DNA from: CAJBVG01 sp044337515
GTDB lineage: Bacteria; Bacteroidota; Bacteroidia; Sphingobacteriales; Sphingobacteriaceae
Length of the DNA: 64,000 nt
Reading direction: 5' to 3'
NCBI GenBank assembly: GCA_044337515.1
Contig: JBIINK010000004.1
Location: forward strand, 1-64,000
Position numbers and translations under genes: made by a program. Below the pieces are notes generated by a model. It had not been told where the DNA came from. It ran no database searches and saw nothing but the letters and a program-made list of their open reading frames with translations. Within the stretch, counting starts at the first letter, position 1. Each line of letters starts with the position of its first letter. Positions 53,890 through 62,739 of this stretch are shown piece by piece.

Positions 53890-53974
53890 TTGAGTATTGA
53901 GTAGTGGGTATTGAGTAGTGAGTAATGAGCTTTTTTATTTACTCATTACCCACTACTCATTACCCAATACTCTA
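53890..53974. repeat. Inverted word repeat between uvrA and thioesterase
   Basis: The left arm (53890-53930) is made of 'gagtattgagtagtggg' words. The right arm (53940-53972) is the near-complement (actcattacccactactcattaccc). It forms a long hairpin between the uvrA stop and the thioesterase start, and is followed by the uvrA coding end. Same vocabulary as at 16192, 23408, 31456 and 34488. Confidence 0.8.
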
Positions 53975-56800
53975 TTTAAATTTTGAAGCTAAATACTTCG
54001 CCGTATACGACTTCTTATCCTTTGCCAGTGCTTCCGGAGTGCCTTCAAATACAAGCGTTCCACCCTTATCTCCACCTTCCGGACCAATATCAATAACCCA
54101 ATCGGCACATTTTATAACATCCATGTTATGTTCAATAACAATGATGGAGTTACCTTGTTCTATTAATGCTTCGAATGATTTTAATAATTTCTTTATATCA
54201 TGAAAATGTAATCCTGTAGTAGGCTCATCGAATACAAACAGTGTATGATGTGATGCATTTCCTTTCACTAAAAACGATGCTAATTTTATACGTTGCGCTT
54301 CCCCACCAGATAAGGTATTGGATGATTGTCCTAAATGGACATATCCCAAACCTACATCGGCCAATGGTTGTATTCTTGTAATGATTTTTTTCTCGTCCAC
54401 AAAGAATTCTAAGGCCTCATCAATGGTTAAGTCCAAAATATCAGCAATGTTTTTTCCTTTATACTGCACGTCTAACACTTCTTGTTTAAATCGACGTCCA
54501 TTACAACTTTCGCATGGCAAAAAGATATCTGCCATAAATTGCATTTCTACTTTTACTTCCCCTTCACCTTGGCAAACATCACAACGCCCGCCATCTACGT
54601 TAAACGAGAAATGAGAAGGCTTTAATCCTTGGGCTTTCGATGCGCTTTGAACTGAAAATAGATTTCTGATTTCATCATACGCTTTTACATACGTCACAGG
54701 ATTAGATCTTGATGATTTACCAATCGGATTTTGATCCACCATCTCCACTTGATGAATGGTTTTCATATCCCCTTCTAATCCATCGAATGCTCCAGTTTGT
54801 TCACCGGTATAATTACCCAACAATTTTTGCAAGGCAGGTATTAATATTCTTTTTACTAATGATGTTTTTCCTGAACCACTCACTCCTGTTACCGCAGTAA
54901 GAGTATGTAAAGGAAACTTCACATCGATGTTTTTTAAATTATTTTCTCGAGCACCTTTAACAGTTATAGAATCGTTCCATTTTCTTCGCTGTTTAGGCAT
55001 TTCAATTTCTACCGCACCGCTTAAATATTTGCCGGTCCAAGTATCTTTTGCTTTTTTGATTTGCTCGTAAGTGCCTTCAAACATTACATTTCCACCGTTT
55101 GCACCAGCATCCGGACCAATATCAATAATATAATCGGCTGCTTCCATTACTTCTTCATCGTGCTCCACCACAATGACTGTATTGCCAGCATCACGAAGTG
55201 ATTTTAACACCGTAATTAATCGTTGTGTATCTCTTGAATGTAAACCGATAGATGGCTCATCTAAAATATATAAGGAACCCACTAAACTACTCCCTAAGGA
55301 TGTAGATAAATTTATACGTTGCGACTCTCCACCTGATAAAGTATTCGATAAACGGTTTAGTGTTAGGTAACCCAAACCTACATCACATAAATAAATTAAG
55401 CGATTGGTAATTTCCGCTAAAATTCTGCGAGCAACTTGCTCATCGTGTTTATTTAATTTAATGGATTTAAAAAATTCCAATACTTCTTCAACAGGCATCA
55501 ACACCACATCGGTAATCGATTTATCACTAACTTTTACAAACGATGCATCTTTACGCAAACGACTACCCTTGCAATCTGGGCAGCTAGTTTTACCTCTGTA
55601 TCTTGATAAAATAACACGATACTGAATTTTATACGTTTGTTCTTCTAAGTATTTGAAAAAAGCCGTTAAGCCTTGGAAATGCTTATTGCCTGTCCACAGT
55701 AACTCCTGCTCTTTTTCTTTTAATTGATAATACGGACGATGAATTGGGAAATCGAATTTAGCTGCGTGTTTTATTAATTGATCTAACCACTCACGCATTT
55801 TTTCACCACGCCATGGAGCTAGTGCACCATCATAAACCGATTTGCTTTTATCAGGTACTACTAAGTCGGGATCAATACCAATAACTTTTCCGTAGCCCTC
55901 ACAAGTTTTACACGCACCAAAAGGATTATTAAAACTAAAAAAATGAACCGAAGGCTCTTCGAACGTTATTCCATCCGCTTCAAAGCGATCGCAATAACTT
56001 GTCGTTTTTATTTTATCTGAATTCGGTAATTTCTCATCTACTATACAATCGCCATGCCCTTCAAAGAATGCGGTTTGTACAGAATCTGCTACACGCGATT
56101 GAACATCTTCATCATTTTCAACCAGTATAATTCTATCGATTAAAACGAGAACATCTTTATTAGATTTCAATGGAACATTTTTAAGACTGGCATCTTCAAC
56201 CATGTCTTCAATTTTTAAAAGTTCATTATGAAATTTTACACGCTTAAAACCTTTTTGCAAAAGGATAGATAATTCTTCTTTTATACCTCTACTTTTTTGA
56301 GGTTGTAAAGGAGCATAAATAGAAAGTACAGCATCAGTAGGCAAAAGCAACAAACTGCTTGTAACCGTATCAACAGTATCTCTACTCACTTCTTTAGCAG
56401 TAACTGGCGAATACGTTCTTCCTACACGTGCAAAAAGTAATTTTAAGTAATCGTAAATTTCGGTAGAAGTACCAACAGTAGAACGTGGATTAGAAGCTGT
56501 TACTTTTTGTTCAATAGCAATGGCCGGAGCAATCCCTTTAATGTAATCTACTTCTGGCTTATTCATTCGACCTAAAAACTGACGAGCATAAGAAGAAAGA
56601 CTTTCTACATAGCGACGCTGACCTTCGGCATATAGGGTATCGAACGCTAATGACGACTTTCCTGAGCCCGATAGTCCAGTAATGACTACAAATTTGTTTT
56701 TTGGGATAGCAACATTGATGTTTTTTAAATTATGTACTCGAGCGCCCTTTATTAAAATATATTCTTTAGCGTCTAAATCCGCTACATTCCTCTTATTCAT
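53972..56800 (-). CDS. uvrA: Excinuclease ABC subunit A
   Basis: 942 residues with two ABC ATPase modules. Walker A sites are GLSGSGKSSLAFD (N-terminal) and GVSGSGKTSLVK (C-terminal). ABC signatures are 'TLSGGESQRINLS' and 'TLSGGEAQRIKLAS'. Zinc cysteines are in 'CKTCEGYG', 'CPDCKGSRL', 'CDVCQGEGEV' and 'CESCNGRRF'. UvrA finds bulky DNA damage for UvrB/UvrC repair. It is full length and intact. Confidence 0.97.
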   Translation of the reverse strand: MNKRNVADLDAKEYILIKGARVHNLKNINVAIPKNKFVVITGLSGSGKSSLAFDTLYAEGQRRYVESLSSYARQFLGRMNKPEVDYIKGIAPAIAIEQKVTASNPRSTVGTSTEIYDYLKLLFARVGRTYSPVTAKEVSRDTVDTVTSSLLLLPTDAVLSIYAPLQPQKSRGIKEELSILLQKGFKRVKFHNELLKIEDMVEDASLKNVPLKSNKDVLVLIDRIILVENDEDVQSRVADSVQTAFFEGHGDCIVDEKLPNSDKIKTTSYCDRFEADGITFEEPSVHFFSFNNPFGACKTCEGYGKVIGIDPDLVVPDKSKSVYDGALAPWRGEKMREWLDQLIKHAAKFDFPIHRPYYQLKEKEQELLWTGNKHFQGLTAFFKYLEEQTYKIQYRVILSRYRGKTSCPDCKGSRLRKDASFVKVSDKSITDVVLMPVEEVLEFFKSIKLNKHDEQVARRILAEITNRLIYLCDVGLGYLTLNRLSNTLSGGESQRINLSTSLGSSLVGSLYILDEPSIGLHSRDTQRLITVLKSLRDAGNTVIVVEHDEEVMEAADYIIDIGPDAGANGGNVMFEGTYEQIKKAKDTWTGKYLSGAVEIEMPKQRRKWNDSITVKGARENNLKNIDVKFPLHTLTAVTGVSGSGKTSLVKRILIPALQKLLGNYTGEQTGAFDGLEGDMKTIHQVEMVDQNPIGKSSRSNPVTYVKAYDEIRNLFSVQSASKAQGLKPSHFSFNVDGGRCDVCQGEGEVKVEMQFMADIFLPCESCNGRRFKQEVLDVQYKGKNIADILDLTIDEALEFFVDEKKIITRIQPLADVGLGYVHLGQSSNTLSGGEAQRIKLASFLVKGNASHHTLFVFDEPTTGLHFHDIKKLLKSFEALIEQGNSIIVIEHNMDVIKCADWVIDIGPEGGDKGGTLVFEGTPEALAKDKKSYTAKYLASKFK

Positions 56801-56807
56801 GTAAATC

Positions 56808-56886
56808 CTATGCGAAAATGTGCATATGCGAAAATGCGAAAATTAATAGACATTTACTCATTTTCGCATCTACGCATCTGCATATT
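56808..56886. repeat. Inverted word repeat upstream of uvrA (gcgaaaatg)
   Basis: The left arm repeats 'tgcgaaaatgtgcatatgcg' words, and the right arm (about 56858-56886) carries 'tcattttcgcatctacgcatc'. The arms are close complements, giving a hairpin between the divergent uvrA and sigma-factor genes. Confidence 0.7.
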
Positions 56887-56974
56887 TGATTGCTTTGTAA
56901 CGAATTTGTAGTAAAAACCCTAAAATTTGGAATTTTGGAACAATAATTGTTTATTCGTTATTAGAAACCAAAAA

Positions 56975-57027
56975 GGAGGAACACATATAGAATAAACTTT
57001 ACACTAAATTATTTTAATCTACGGAGG
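56975..57027 (+). promoter_or_regulatory. Two GGAGG Shine-Dalgarno sites before the sigma-factor gene
   Basis: GGAGG at 57023-57027 lies 8 nt before the sigma-factor ATG, a textbook spacing. A second GGAGG at 56975-56979 has no ATG/GTG/TTG at a usable distance. Strong Shine-Dalgarno sites are rare in this phylum, and most genes here lack one, so this gene is unusually equipped for ribosome binding. Confidence 0.6.
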
Positions 57028-57035
57028 GAAAAATT

Positions 57036-57626
57036 ATGAACCGTAACCTAATTAGTGATAAAGATCTTGTTCATCTTTATGTGTCTGGCGATGAATCTGC
57101 AATAGCAATATTGCTTACACGTCATAAATCAAAGATCTACACATCTATTTATTTACTTGTTAAAGACCGCTATTTGGCGGAAGACATCTTTCAAGACACG
57201 TTTATTAAGGTAATTAACACCTTGAAAACAGGTAAGTACAACGAGGAAGGCAAGTTTTTGCCTTGGGTAATGCGTATTGCGCACAATTTGGTTATCGACC
57301 ATTTCAGAAAAGAAAAGAGAACTCCTACTATTACCAATTCAGAAGGATTCGATATTTTCGACACTATTGGTATTTCTGAAGAGAGTGCGGAAGACAAATT
57401 GTTACGCGATCAGTCACACACTGAACTAAGAACGCTTATTCAAAAATTACCTGAAGAGCAGAAAGAAGTGTTGATCATGCGTCATTATGCTGACTTAAGT
57501 TTTAAAGAAATCGCTGATTTAACTGGTGTAAGTATTAATACGGCCTTAGGACGTATGCGTTATGCCTTAAATAACCTGCGTAGAATGATGCAGGAGCGTG
57601 AGCAAAGCTTTAAGCAATATTTATAA
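57036..57626 (+). CDS. ECF-type RNA polymerase sigma factor
   Basis: 196 residues. Sigma region 2 is at about 15-95 ('LLTRHKSKIYTSIYLLVKDRYLAEDIFQDTFIKVINTL', 'FLPWVMRIAHNLVIDHFRKEKR') and region 4 at about 130-185 ('LPEEQKEVLIMRHYADLSFKEIADLTGVSINTALGRMRYALNNLR'). No membrane anti-sigma gene is next to it; a 72-residue ORF follows by 57 bp. It directs polymerase to a distinct promoter set. Similar housekeeping-type ECF factors are conserved in the phylum. Confidence 0.92.
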   Translation: MNRNLISDKDLVHLYVSGDESAIAILLTRHKSKIYTSIYLLVKDRYLAEDIFQDTFIKVINTLKTGKYNEEGKFLPWVMRIAHNLVIDHFRKEKRTPTITNSEGFDIFDTIGISEESAEDKLLRDQSHTELRTLIQKLPEEQKEVLIMRHYADLSFKEIADLTGVSINTALGRMRYALNNLRRMMQEREQSFKQYL

Positions 57627-57683
57627 AGGCTGATACAATAAGCTGAAAAAGGGTGCGTTTATATTGCAAATCAACCCAAGCTT

Positions 57684-57902
57684 ATGGTTCAAACCTTTAC
57701 ACAAAACGAAATGATTAAAGCCATGTACCACGAATTATCGTCAGACGATATGGCCGAGTTAGAAACTCAACTAGAAAACAACGTTGAATTTGAGAATAGC
57801 TTCGAAAACTTAAGTGTACTCAAATTAGAATTGAATAAATTAATTGAAAGCCCTAGCGATGAAACCATTGCAATGCTTTTAAAGTATTCAGCATCACGTT
57901 AA
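57684..57902 (+). CDS. Small acidic protein, possible sigma-factor partner
   Basis: 72 residues, helical and acidic: 'TQNEMIKAMYHELSSDDMAELETQLENNVEFENSFENLSVLKLELNKLIESPSDETIAMLLKYSASR'-like composition, without membrane segment or cysteines. It follows the sigma gene and ends at a strong terminator, so the two probably share an mRNA. A role as a soluble anti-sigma or adaptor is a guess from position and from the resemblance of the start to anti-sigma N-terminal helices. Confidence 0.7.
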   Translation: MVQTFTQNEMIKAMYHELSSDDMAELETQLENNVEFENSFENLSVLKLELNKLIESPSDETIAMLLKYSASR

Positions 57903-57920
57903 TAATAGTTTTAATTATAA

Positions 57921-57950
57921 TGAAGGCACAAAGAAATTTGTGCCTTTTTT
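57921..57950 (+). terminator. Rho-independent terminator after the 72-residue ORF
   Basis: A perfect 10-bp stem (AAGGCACAAA/TTTGTGCCTT) with a GAAA tetraloop is followed by a U-run. It closes the sigma-factor transcript. Confidence 0.9.
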
Positions 57951-57966
57951 TTATCCAAAAACTCAC

Positions 57967-57974
57967 TATCTTCG
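57967..57974 (+). promoter_or_regulatory. -7 element of fabV
   Basis: TATCTTCG, one base from TAnnTTTG and identical to the ftsX element, lies 27 bp before the fabV ATG, immediately after the terminator. No clear -33 TTTG was found at standard spacing. Confidence 0.45.
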
Positions 57975-58001
57975 AATCGTCAGAAAGTCAATAATAAAAT
58001 T

Positions 58002-59192
58002 ATGATTATAGAACCTAGAATGAGAGGATTTATATGCTTAACTGCACACCCAAAAGGTTGTGAGCAAAGTGTATTAAATCAAATTAACTATGTAAAATCG
58101 AAAGGCCAAATCAACGGACCAAAAAACGTGTTGGTGATTGGTGCTTCAACAGGTTTCGGTTTAGCCTCAAGAATTACAAGTGCTTTTGGATCTAATGCTG
58201 CTACTATTGGAGTATTTTTTGAAAAACCTCCTATGGATGGCAAAACAGCTTCGCCAGGATGGTACAATAGTGCTGCATTCCAGAATGAAGCAAAAAAAGC
58301 AGGCATCTATGCAAAAAGTATTAATGGCGACGCTTTCTCAAACGAAGTAAAAGAAAAAACTATTGCAACAATAAAAGCTGATTTAGGTAAAATCGATTTA
58401 GTGATTTATAGTCTTGCTTCTCCAGTAAGAATGCATCCTAAAACTGGATTTTTACATCGCTCGGTTTTAAAACCTATTGGCAATGTTTATACAAATAAAA
58501 CAGTCGACTTCCACACAGGTATTGTCTCTACCGTTTCAATTGACCCTTGCAATGCAGAAGATATTGAAAACACTGTAGCAGTAATGGGTGGTGAAGATTG
58601 GGAAATGTGGATGGATGCTTTAGTAGAAGCAGGTGTTTTAGCAGATAATGCAATGACTGTTGCTTACTCTTACATCGGCCCATCATTAACAGAAGCGGTG
58701 TATCGTAAAGGAACTATTGGTGCTGCCAAAGATCATTTAGAAGCAACTGCATTTAAGATTACCGATAAAATAAAAGCTACAGGTGGTAAAGCATTTGTAT
58801 CGGTAAATAAAGCCTTAGTAACCCAAGCAAGTTCTGCTATTCCTGTTATTCCTCTTTACATTTCATTATTGTACAAAATCATGAAAGCAAAAGGAACACA
58901 TGAAGGTTGTATCGAACAAATAGAGCGTTTATACGCTGAACGTTTATACACAGGAAAAGATATCGCTACAGATGAAAAAGGAAGAATTAGAGTGGACGAT
59001 TGGGAAATGAGCGAAGATGTACAAAATGGTATCTCATCATTATGGGGACAAGCTTCAACAGAAACTTTACCTGAAGTTGGTGACTTAAATGGTTACAAAT
59101 CTGACTTCTTAAACTTGTTCGGATTTGGGTACCCAGAAATTAATTACTTAGAAGATATAAATGAAGATGTAAAGATTGACGGGTTGGTATAA
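58002..59192 (+). CDS. fabV: Enoyl-ACP / trans-2-enoyl-CoA reductase FabV
   Basis: 396 residues. Nucleotide site 'LVIGASTGFGLASRI' lies near the N-terminus, and the FabV active-site pattern Y-x8-K is in 'YSYIGPSLTEAVYRKGTIGAAKDHLE'. Signature 'IYSLASPVRMHPKTG' is also present. It reduces the enoyl group in fatty-acid elongation with NAD(P)H. FabV is the triclosan-resistant isozyme; no fabI is seen here. It has its own promoter-like element and terminator. Confidence 0.96.
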   Translation: MIIEPRMRGFICLTAHPKGCEQSVLNQINYVKSKGQINGPKNVLVIGASTGFGLASRITSAFGSNAATIGVFFEKPPMDGKTASPGWYNSAAFQNEAKKAGIYAKSINGDAFSNEVKEKTIATIKADLGKIDLVIYSLASPVRMHPKTGFLHRSVLKPIGNVYTNKTVDFHTGIVSTVSIDPCNAEDIENTVAVMGGEDWEMWMDALVEAGVLADNAMTVAYSYIGPSLTEAVYRKGTIGAAKDHLEATAFKITDKIKATGGKAFVSVNKALVTQASSAIPVIPLYISLLYKIMKAKGTHEGCIEQIERLYAERLYTGKDIATDEKGRIRVDDWEMSEDVQNGISSLWGQASTETLPEVGDLNGYKSDFLNLFGFGYPEINYLEDINEDVKIDGLV

Positions 59193-59210
59193 TTCTTCAA
59201 TACTATAAAG

Positions 59211-59247
59211 AAAGCCGTTAGTGATTATATTTGCTAACGGCTTTTTT
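59211..59247 (+). terminator. Rho-independent terminator after fabV
   Basis: A perfect 11-bp stem (AAAGCCGTTAG/CTAACGGCTTT) with a 12-nt loop is followed by a U-run. Confidence 0.9.
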
Positions 59248-59252
59248 GTTTA

Positions 59253-59378
59253 AAATGTATTAAGTAGATTGTATTATGTATTAAGTAAAATGTATTAAGT
59301 AAATTGTATAATGTATTATGTAAAATAACTAATTAACATAATAACCCAATAACCTAGTAACCTAATAACCCATTAACT
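59253..59378. repeat. Low-complexity word repeats upstream of the YCF48-like gene
   Basis: 59253-59325 repeats 'atgtattaagta' and 'ttgtattatgtatt' words. 59326-59378 repeats 'taacataataaccca', 'taacctagtaacc' and 'aataacccatt' words. It is a single long tract with two vocabularies, extending to the base before the next start codon. Confidence 0.75.
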
Positions 59379-59381
59379 AAA

Positions 59382-60419
59382 ATGCATCGATTTCCCATTA
59401 TCTTTTTTCTAATTATTTTCTCCACCTCACTACATGCTCAAGAGAAATCAGTTGATGTAAAGTATTTTACTACTCTGCCCAATATTAGCATCCGTGCATT
59501 AGAAGTATTAAACGATTCTACAGTTTGGTTTGCTGCGAATAAAGGAGTATGGGGATATACGGAAGATGCCGGCAAATCATGGCATATCGACTCTATTCAA
59601 TACGAAGGGAGAGCTCCACAATTTAGATCAATTGCTGTGCTTAATGAAAACACCATTTTGTTGTTAAGCATTGAGAGTCCCGCTTTGTTATACAAAACTA
59701 TAGATAAGGGTAAAAATTGGAAATTAGTCTATACCGATACAAACAAAGACATCTTTTTTGATTGCATGAAATTTGTTGATGCCCAAAAGGGTTATGCCGT
59801 AGGAGACCCTATCGACGGCTGTATGCAATTAATACAAACTAATGATGCTGGTAATACTTGGGCTCGTGTAGCGTGCACTACCCTACCTACAATTGAAAAT
59901 GGAGAAGCTTTCTTTGCCTCTAGTAATACAAGTATTGCTCTTTTTGGTAAGAAGATGTGGATTGCTACAGGAGGATTAACATCGAGAGTAATACATCAAT
60001 CACAAATCAACAAATCATATCAAATACAAAATCCAGGAATTCTTCAAGGGGAGAAAATGGGTGGAATATTTTCAATCGATTTCTTTAATAGTAAAATTGG
60101 CGCTGTAGTTGGTGGAAATTACGACAAAGTAGATGTGAGCATTGAAAGTATATTCTATACTAAAGATGGAGGTAAAAGTTGGACGACATTTAAAACTCCT
60201 ATTCCTTATTTTGGTTCATGTGTTCAGTTTATGTCTAAAGATGATTTCTATGTCACCAGTAATTCGGGCACAATGAAGTTTGATTTAAAATCAAAAAAAT
60301 CTTTAGAATTACTAGACTCCAACCAACAAAAATTAAAATTCAACACCTTACGAATTTCTCCAAGTGGTAAAACAATTTGGTTTGCAGGTAGCGGTGGACG
60401 AATAGCACGTGTGAAATAG
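59382..60419 (+). CDS. Secreted YCF48/BNR-repeat protein
   Basis: 345 residues with a signal peptide (ends SLHAQE). BNR/Asp-box-like repeats follow, such as 'TEDAGKSWHIDS', 'TIDKGKNWKLVY', 'TNDAGNTWARV' and 'TKDGGKSWTTF', giving a beta-propeller like photosystem-stability YCF48 or sialidase-like folds. The sialidase catalytic residues are not apparent. Probably periplasmic or surface; function unknown. No type IX sorting domain at the C-terminus. Confidence 0.85.
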   Translation: MHRFPIIFFLIIFSTSLHAQEKSVDVKYFTTLPNISIRALEVLNDSTVWFAANKGVWGYTEDAGKSWHIDSIQYEGRAPQFRSIAVLNENTILLLSIESPALLYKTIDKGKNWKLVYTDTNKDIFFDCMKFVDAQKGYAVGDPIDGCMQLIQTNDAGNTWARVACTTLPTIENGEAFFASSNTSIALFGKKMWIATGGLTSRVIHQSQINKSYQIQNPGILQGEKMGGIFSIDFFNSKIGAVVGGNYDKVDVSIESIFYTKDGGKSWTTFKTPIPYFGSCVQFMSKDDFYVTSNSGTMKFDLKSKKSLELLDSNQQKLKFNTLRISPSGKTIWFAGSGGRIARVK

Positions 60420-60422
60420 TAG

Positions 60423-60485
60423 ATTTACGTATCGAATACGAATATTTACGGATATTTGCGTATATTTAAGGATATTTGCGTATAT
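60423..60485. repeat. Low-complexity word repeat before the Fic gene
   Basis: Words 'tatttacggatatttgcg' and 'gtatatttaaggata' repeat in tandem up to the Fic start codon. An upstream ORF extension of ten codons is merely translation of this repeat. Confidence 0.65.
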
Positions 60486-61529
60486 ATGAACACTGATATC
60501 TATACTTTTAAGCTCGCCTTAGAATGGGCAATGATTAACAAATTGAGCCAAATCGACAGATTCGATGGGGAATGGAAAACTATTGAAAAAAGAGAAGGCT
60601 ACAGTTTAAGTCAATTAAAATCTATCGCAACGGTAAGAAGTGTAGGCGCTTCTACAAGAATTGAAGGTTCAAAAATTTCTAACGAAGAGGTAGAAATTTT
60701 AATCAATAATCTAAATATTTCTAAGTTAATTGAAAGGGACCAACAAGAGGTTGCAGGGTATTTTGAAACCTTAGAAATTATATCAGATTCATTTGAGAAC
60801 ATTCAAATTTCCGAGAGCGACATTAAGAATTTGCATAATATTTTAATGAAGCATACAGATAAAGATGGATGGCATAAAGGGGAGTATAAACAACATGCAA
60901 ATGTAGTTGAGGCAACAAATTTTGATGGAAGCAAATCTGTTATTTTTCAAACTACAAGTCCAGGTATAGAAACCGAGGATTCGATGCGAAATCTAATTGA
61001 ATGGTACCATACAGAAAACACTATTCATCCTATTATTAAAATTGCCTTATTCAATTATGAGTTTTTAAGTATTCATCCATTTCAAGATGGAAATGGACGA
61101 TTGAGCAGATTACTTGCAACGCTGTTGTTTTTAAAGAGTGGCTATAGTTGGATTCATTACATTAGCTTCGAACATGAAATTGAAAATAGAAAAGCTGAAT
61201 ATTACAGTACATTAATGAAGTGCCAACGACAAAGACCAGGTGAAGATATACTTCCATGGGTTTACTTTTTTCTAGATTGTATAAATTCTATTCAGAAATT
61301 ATTGATTGAAAAACTTAAATCAAGTGGAACAAATCCAGAATTAACAAAAGCAGAAAACAGAGTTTTTAATTTTATTGATAGTCACCCAAGTTGTAGATCG
61401 AGTGAAATAGCAGAAGGTATAGATATTCCTTTACCAACCATTAAAAAACTACTTGGCACAATGGTCGATAAATCTTTACTCATTAAAAAAGGAATTGGTA
61501 AGGGAACTTGCTATTTTATTAATGAGTAG
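60486..61529 (+). CDS. Fic-family protein
   Basis: 347 residues from the ATG at 60486. The Fic catalytic motif HPFQDGNGRLSR (HPFx-D/E-GNGR) is intact, so AMP-transfer activity is plausible. The N-terminal 'GASTRIEGSKIS' resembles the class II autoinhibitory helix S-x-x-x-E-G. A C-terminal winged helix ('ENRVFNFIDSHPSCRSSEIAEGIDIPLPTIKKLLG') suggests DNA binding. Such single-gene Fic proteins with a wHTH domain are common in bacteria. The target is unknown. No toxin-antitoxin partner gene is adjacent. Confidence 0.9.
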   Translation: MNTDIYTFKLALEWAMINKLSQIDRFDGEWKTIEKREGYSLSQLKSIATVRSVGASTRIEGSKISNEEVEILINNLNISKLIERDQQEVAGYFETLEIISDSFENIQISESDIKNLHNILMKHTDKDGWHKGEYKQHANVVEATNFDGSKSVIFQTTSPGIETEDSMRNLIEWYHTENTIHPIIKIALFNYEFLSIHPFQDGNGRLSRLLATLLFLKSGYSWIHYISFEHEIENRKAEYYSTLMKCQRQRPGEDILPWVYFFLDCINSIQKLLIEKLKSSGTNPELTKAENRVFNFIDSHPSCRSSEIAEGIDIPLPTIKKLLGTMVDKSLLIKKGIGKGTCYFINE

Positions 61530-61610
61530 TTCGTTTACTTTGCCATTAATGCCGAAACGGTACTCGCTTAAATTATTTGTTTTATCGACCCCAAAGCTAT
61601 TCATCTATTG

Positions 61611-61618
61611 TACTTTTG
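61611..61618 (+). promoter_or_regulatory. -7 promoter element of nth
   Basis: TACTTTTG, exact match to TAnnTTTG and identical to the purN element, lies 55 bp before the nth start. The rest of the 143-bp gap after the Fic gene (61530-61672) has no repeat and no ORF. Confidence 0.55.
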
Positions 61619-61672
61619 AAAAATTTGTTTTCGAATCAAAACATTATCTTTAATAATTGAAATATAACAATT

Positions 61673-62308
61673 TTGAAAAAAGCCGAACGTTACGAAAATA
61701 TCATACAATACTTCGAAGAACATGTACCTGTAGCCGAAACAGAATTACAATATACTAGTCCATACGAATTGTTAATGGCTGTGGTACTTTCCGCGCAATG
61801 CACAGATAAGCGAGTGAACATGGTTACACCAAAATTATTTGAAGCCTTTCCTCACCCCGAAGTACTTGCTAATGCAAGTGTCGATGAAGTGTTTTCGTAC
61901 ATCAGAAGTATTTCTTACCCGAATAATAAAGCCAAACATTTAGTGGGATTAGGGAAAATGTTAATGGAGAAATTTGATGGAGAAGTGCCCGACAATATCG
62001 AAGATTTACAATTATTACCTGGTGTAGGCAGAAAAACGGCGAATGTTATCGTATCGGTAATTCATCATGCTCCTGCCATGGCTGTAGATACACATGTGTT
62101 CAGGGTTTCGGCACGATTGGGACTAACAACTAATGCGAAAACTCCCTTAGCTGCAGAAAAACAATTGGTAAAATTTATACCATCCGAAAAAATTCATATT
62201 GCACATCATTGGTTAATTTTGCACGGACGTTACACTTGCTTGGCTCGTAGTCCGAAATGTATGGAATGTGGCTTAGCACCCTATTGCAAAAGCTTTGGTA
62301 AATTCTAA
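61673..62308 (+). CDS. nth: Endonuclease III
   Basis: 211 residues with TTG as start; there is no ATG in frame upstream of the conserved region. The HhH motif LPGVGRKTANVI carries the catalytic Lys and is followed by catalytic Asp in VDTHVFRVSARLG. The [4Fe-4S] cluster motif C-x6-C-x2-C-x5-C (CLARSPKCMECGLAPYC) is complete. It removes oxidised pyrimidines from DNA. Confidence 0.95.
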   Translation: MKKAERYENIIQYFEEHVPVAETELQYTSPYELLMAVVLSAQCTDKRVNMVTPKLFEAFPHPEVLANASVDEVFSYIRSISYPNNKAKHLVGLGKMLMEKFDGEVPDNIEDLQLLPGVGRKTANVIVSVIHHAPAMAVDTHVFRVSARLGLTTNAKTPLAAEKQLVKFIPSEKIHIAHHWLILHGRYTCLARSPKCMECGLAPYCKSFGKF

Positions 62309-62311
62309 AAA

Positions 62312-62719
62312 ATGAATATCAATAAAAGCAATCGTCCAATCATTAAAATCGAATTAACCATAGTCGATAAAATAATTGAAGCTATAGCATTTTTAGTTTT
62401 AACATGAACAATTATTCTAGTTGCCTATTATTACAATAAGCTACCCGAAATCATTCCCACTCATTTCGATTTTTCGGGCAAGGTAGATGACTATGGCAGC
62501 AAATCTAGCATATTTACCTTACCCATATTATCTACACTATTATATATCGGATTAACTGTACTCAATAAGTACCCACAAACATTTAATTACCTCGGTGAAA
62601 TTACTCTTGATAATGCGGAGTCGCAATATAGATTCGCTACTAGGTTTCTTAGAGTGTTAAAATTAATTGTGATGATTACATTCCTAATTATTATATTGAG
62701 TATTGTTAGAAATATTTAA
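62312..62719 (+). pseudogene. DUF1648-like membrane protein interrupted by TGA
   Basis: The frame from ATG 62312 to TAA 62717-62719 encodes about 135 residues with one in-frame TGA at codon 32 (62405-62407). The downstream part matches the DUF1648 pattern: hydrophobic helix, 'YYYNKLPEIIPTHFDFSGKVDDYGSKSS', then two more helices. In this family the position corresponding to the TGA is a Trp in the first helix (TGG in intact genes), so a single-base change is likely. It is either a pseudogene, a base-calling error, or readthrough. No independent ATG is suitably placed to restart. Confidence 0.8.
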
Positions 62720-62739
62720 TAATTACACCCTCTCAAAAT

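Noticed and set aside
61453..61653. Small ORF between the Fic gene and nth
   Set aside because: Mostly overlaps the Fic gene's end; no family resemblance or start signal.
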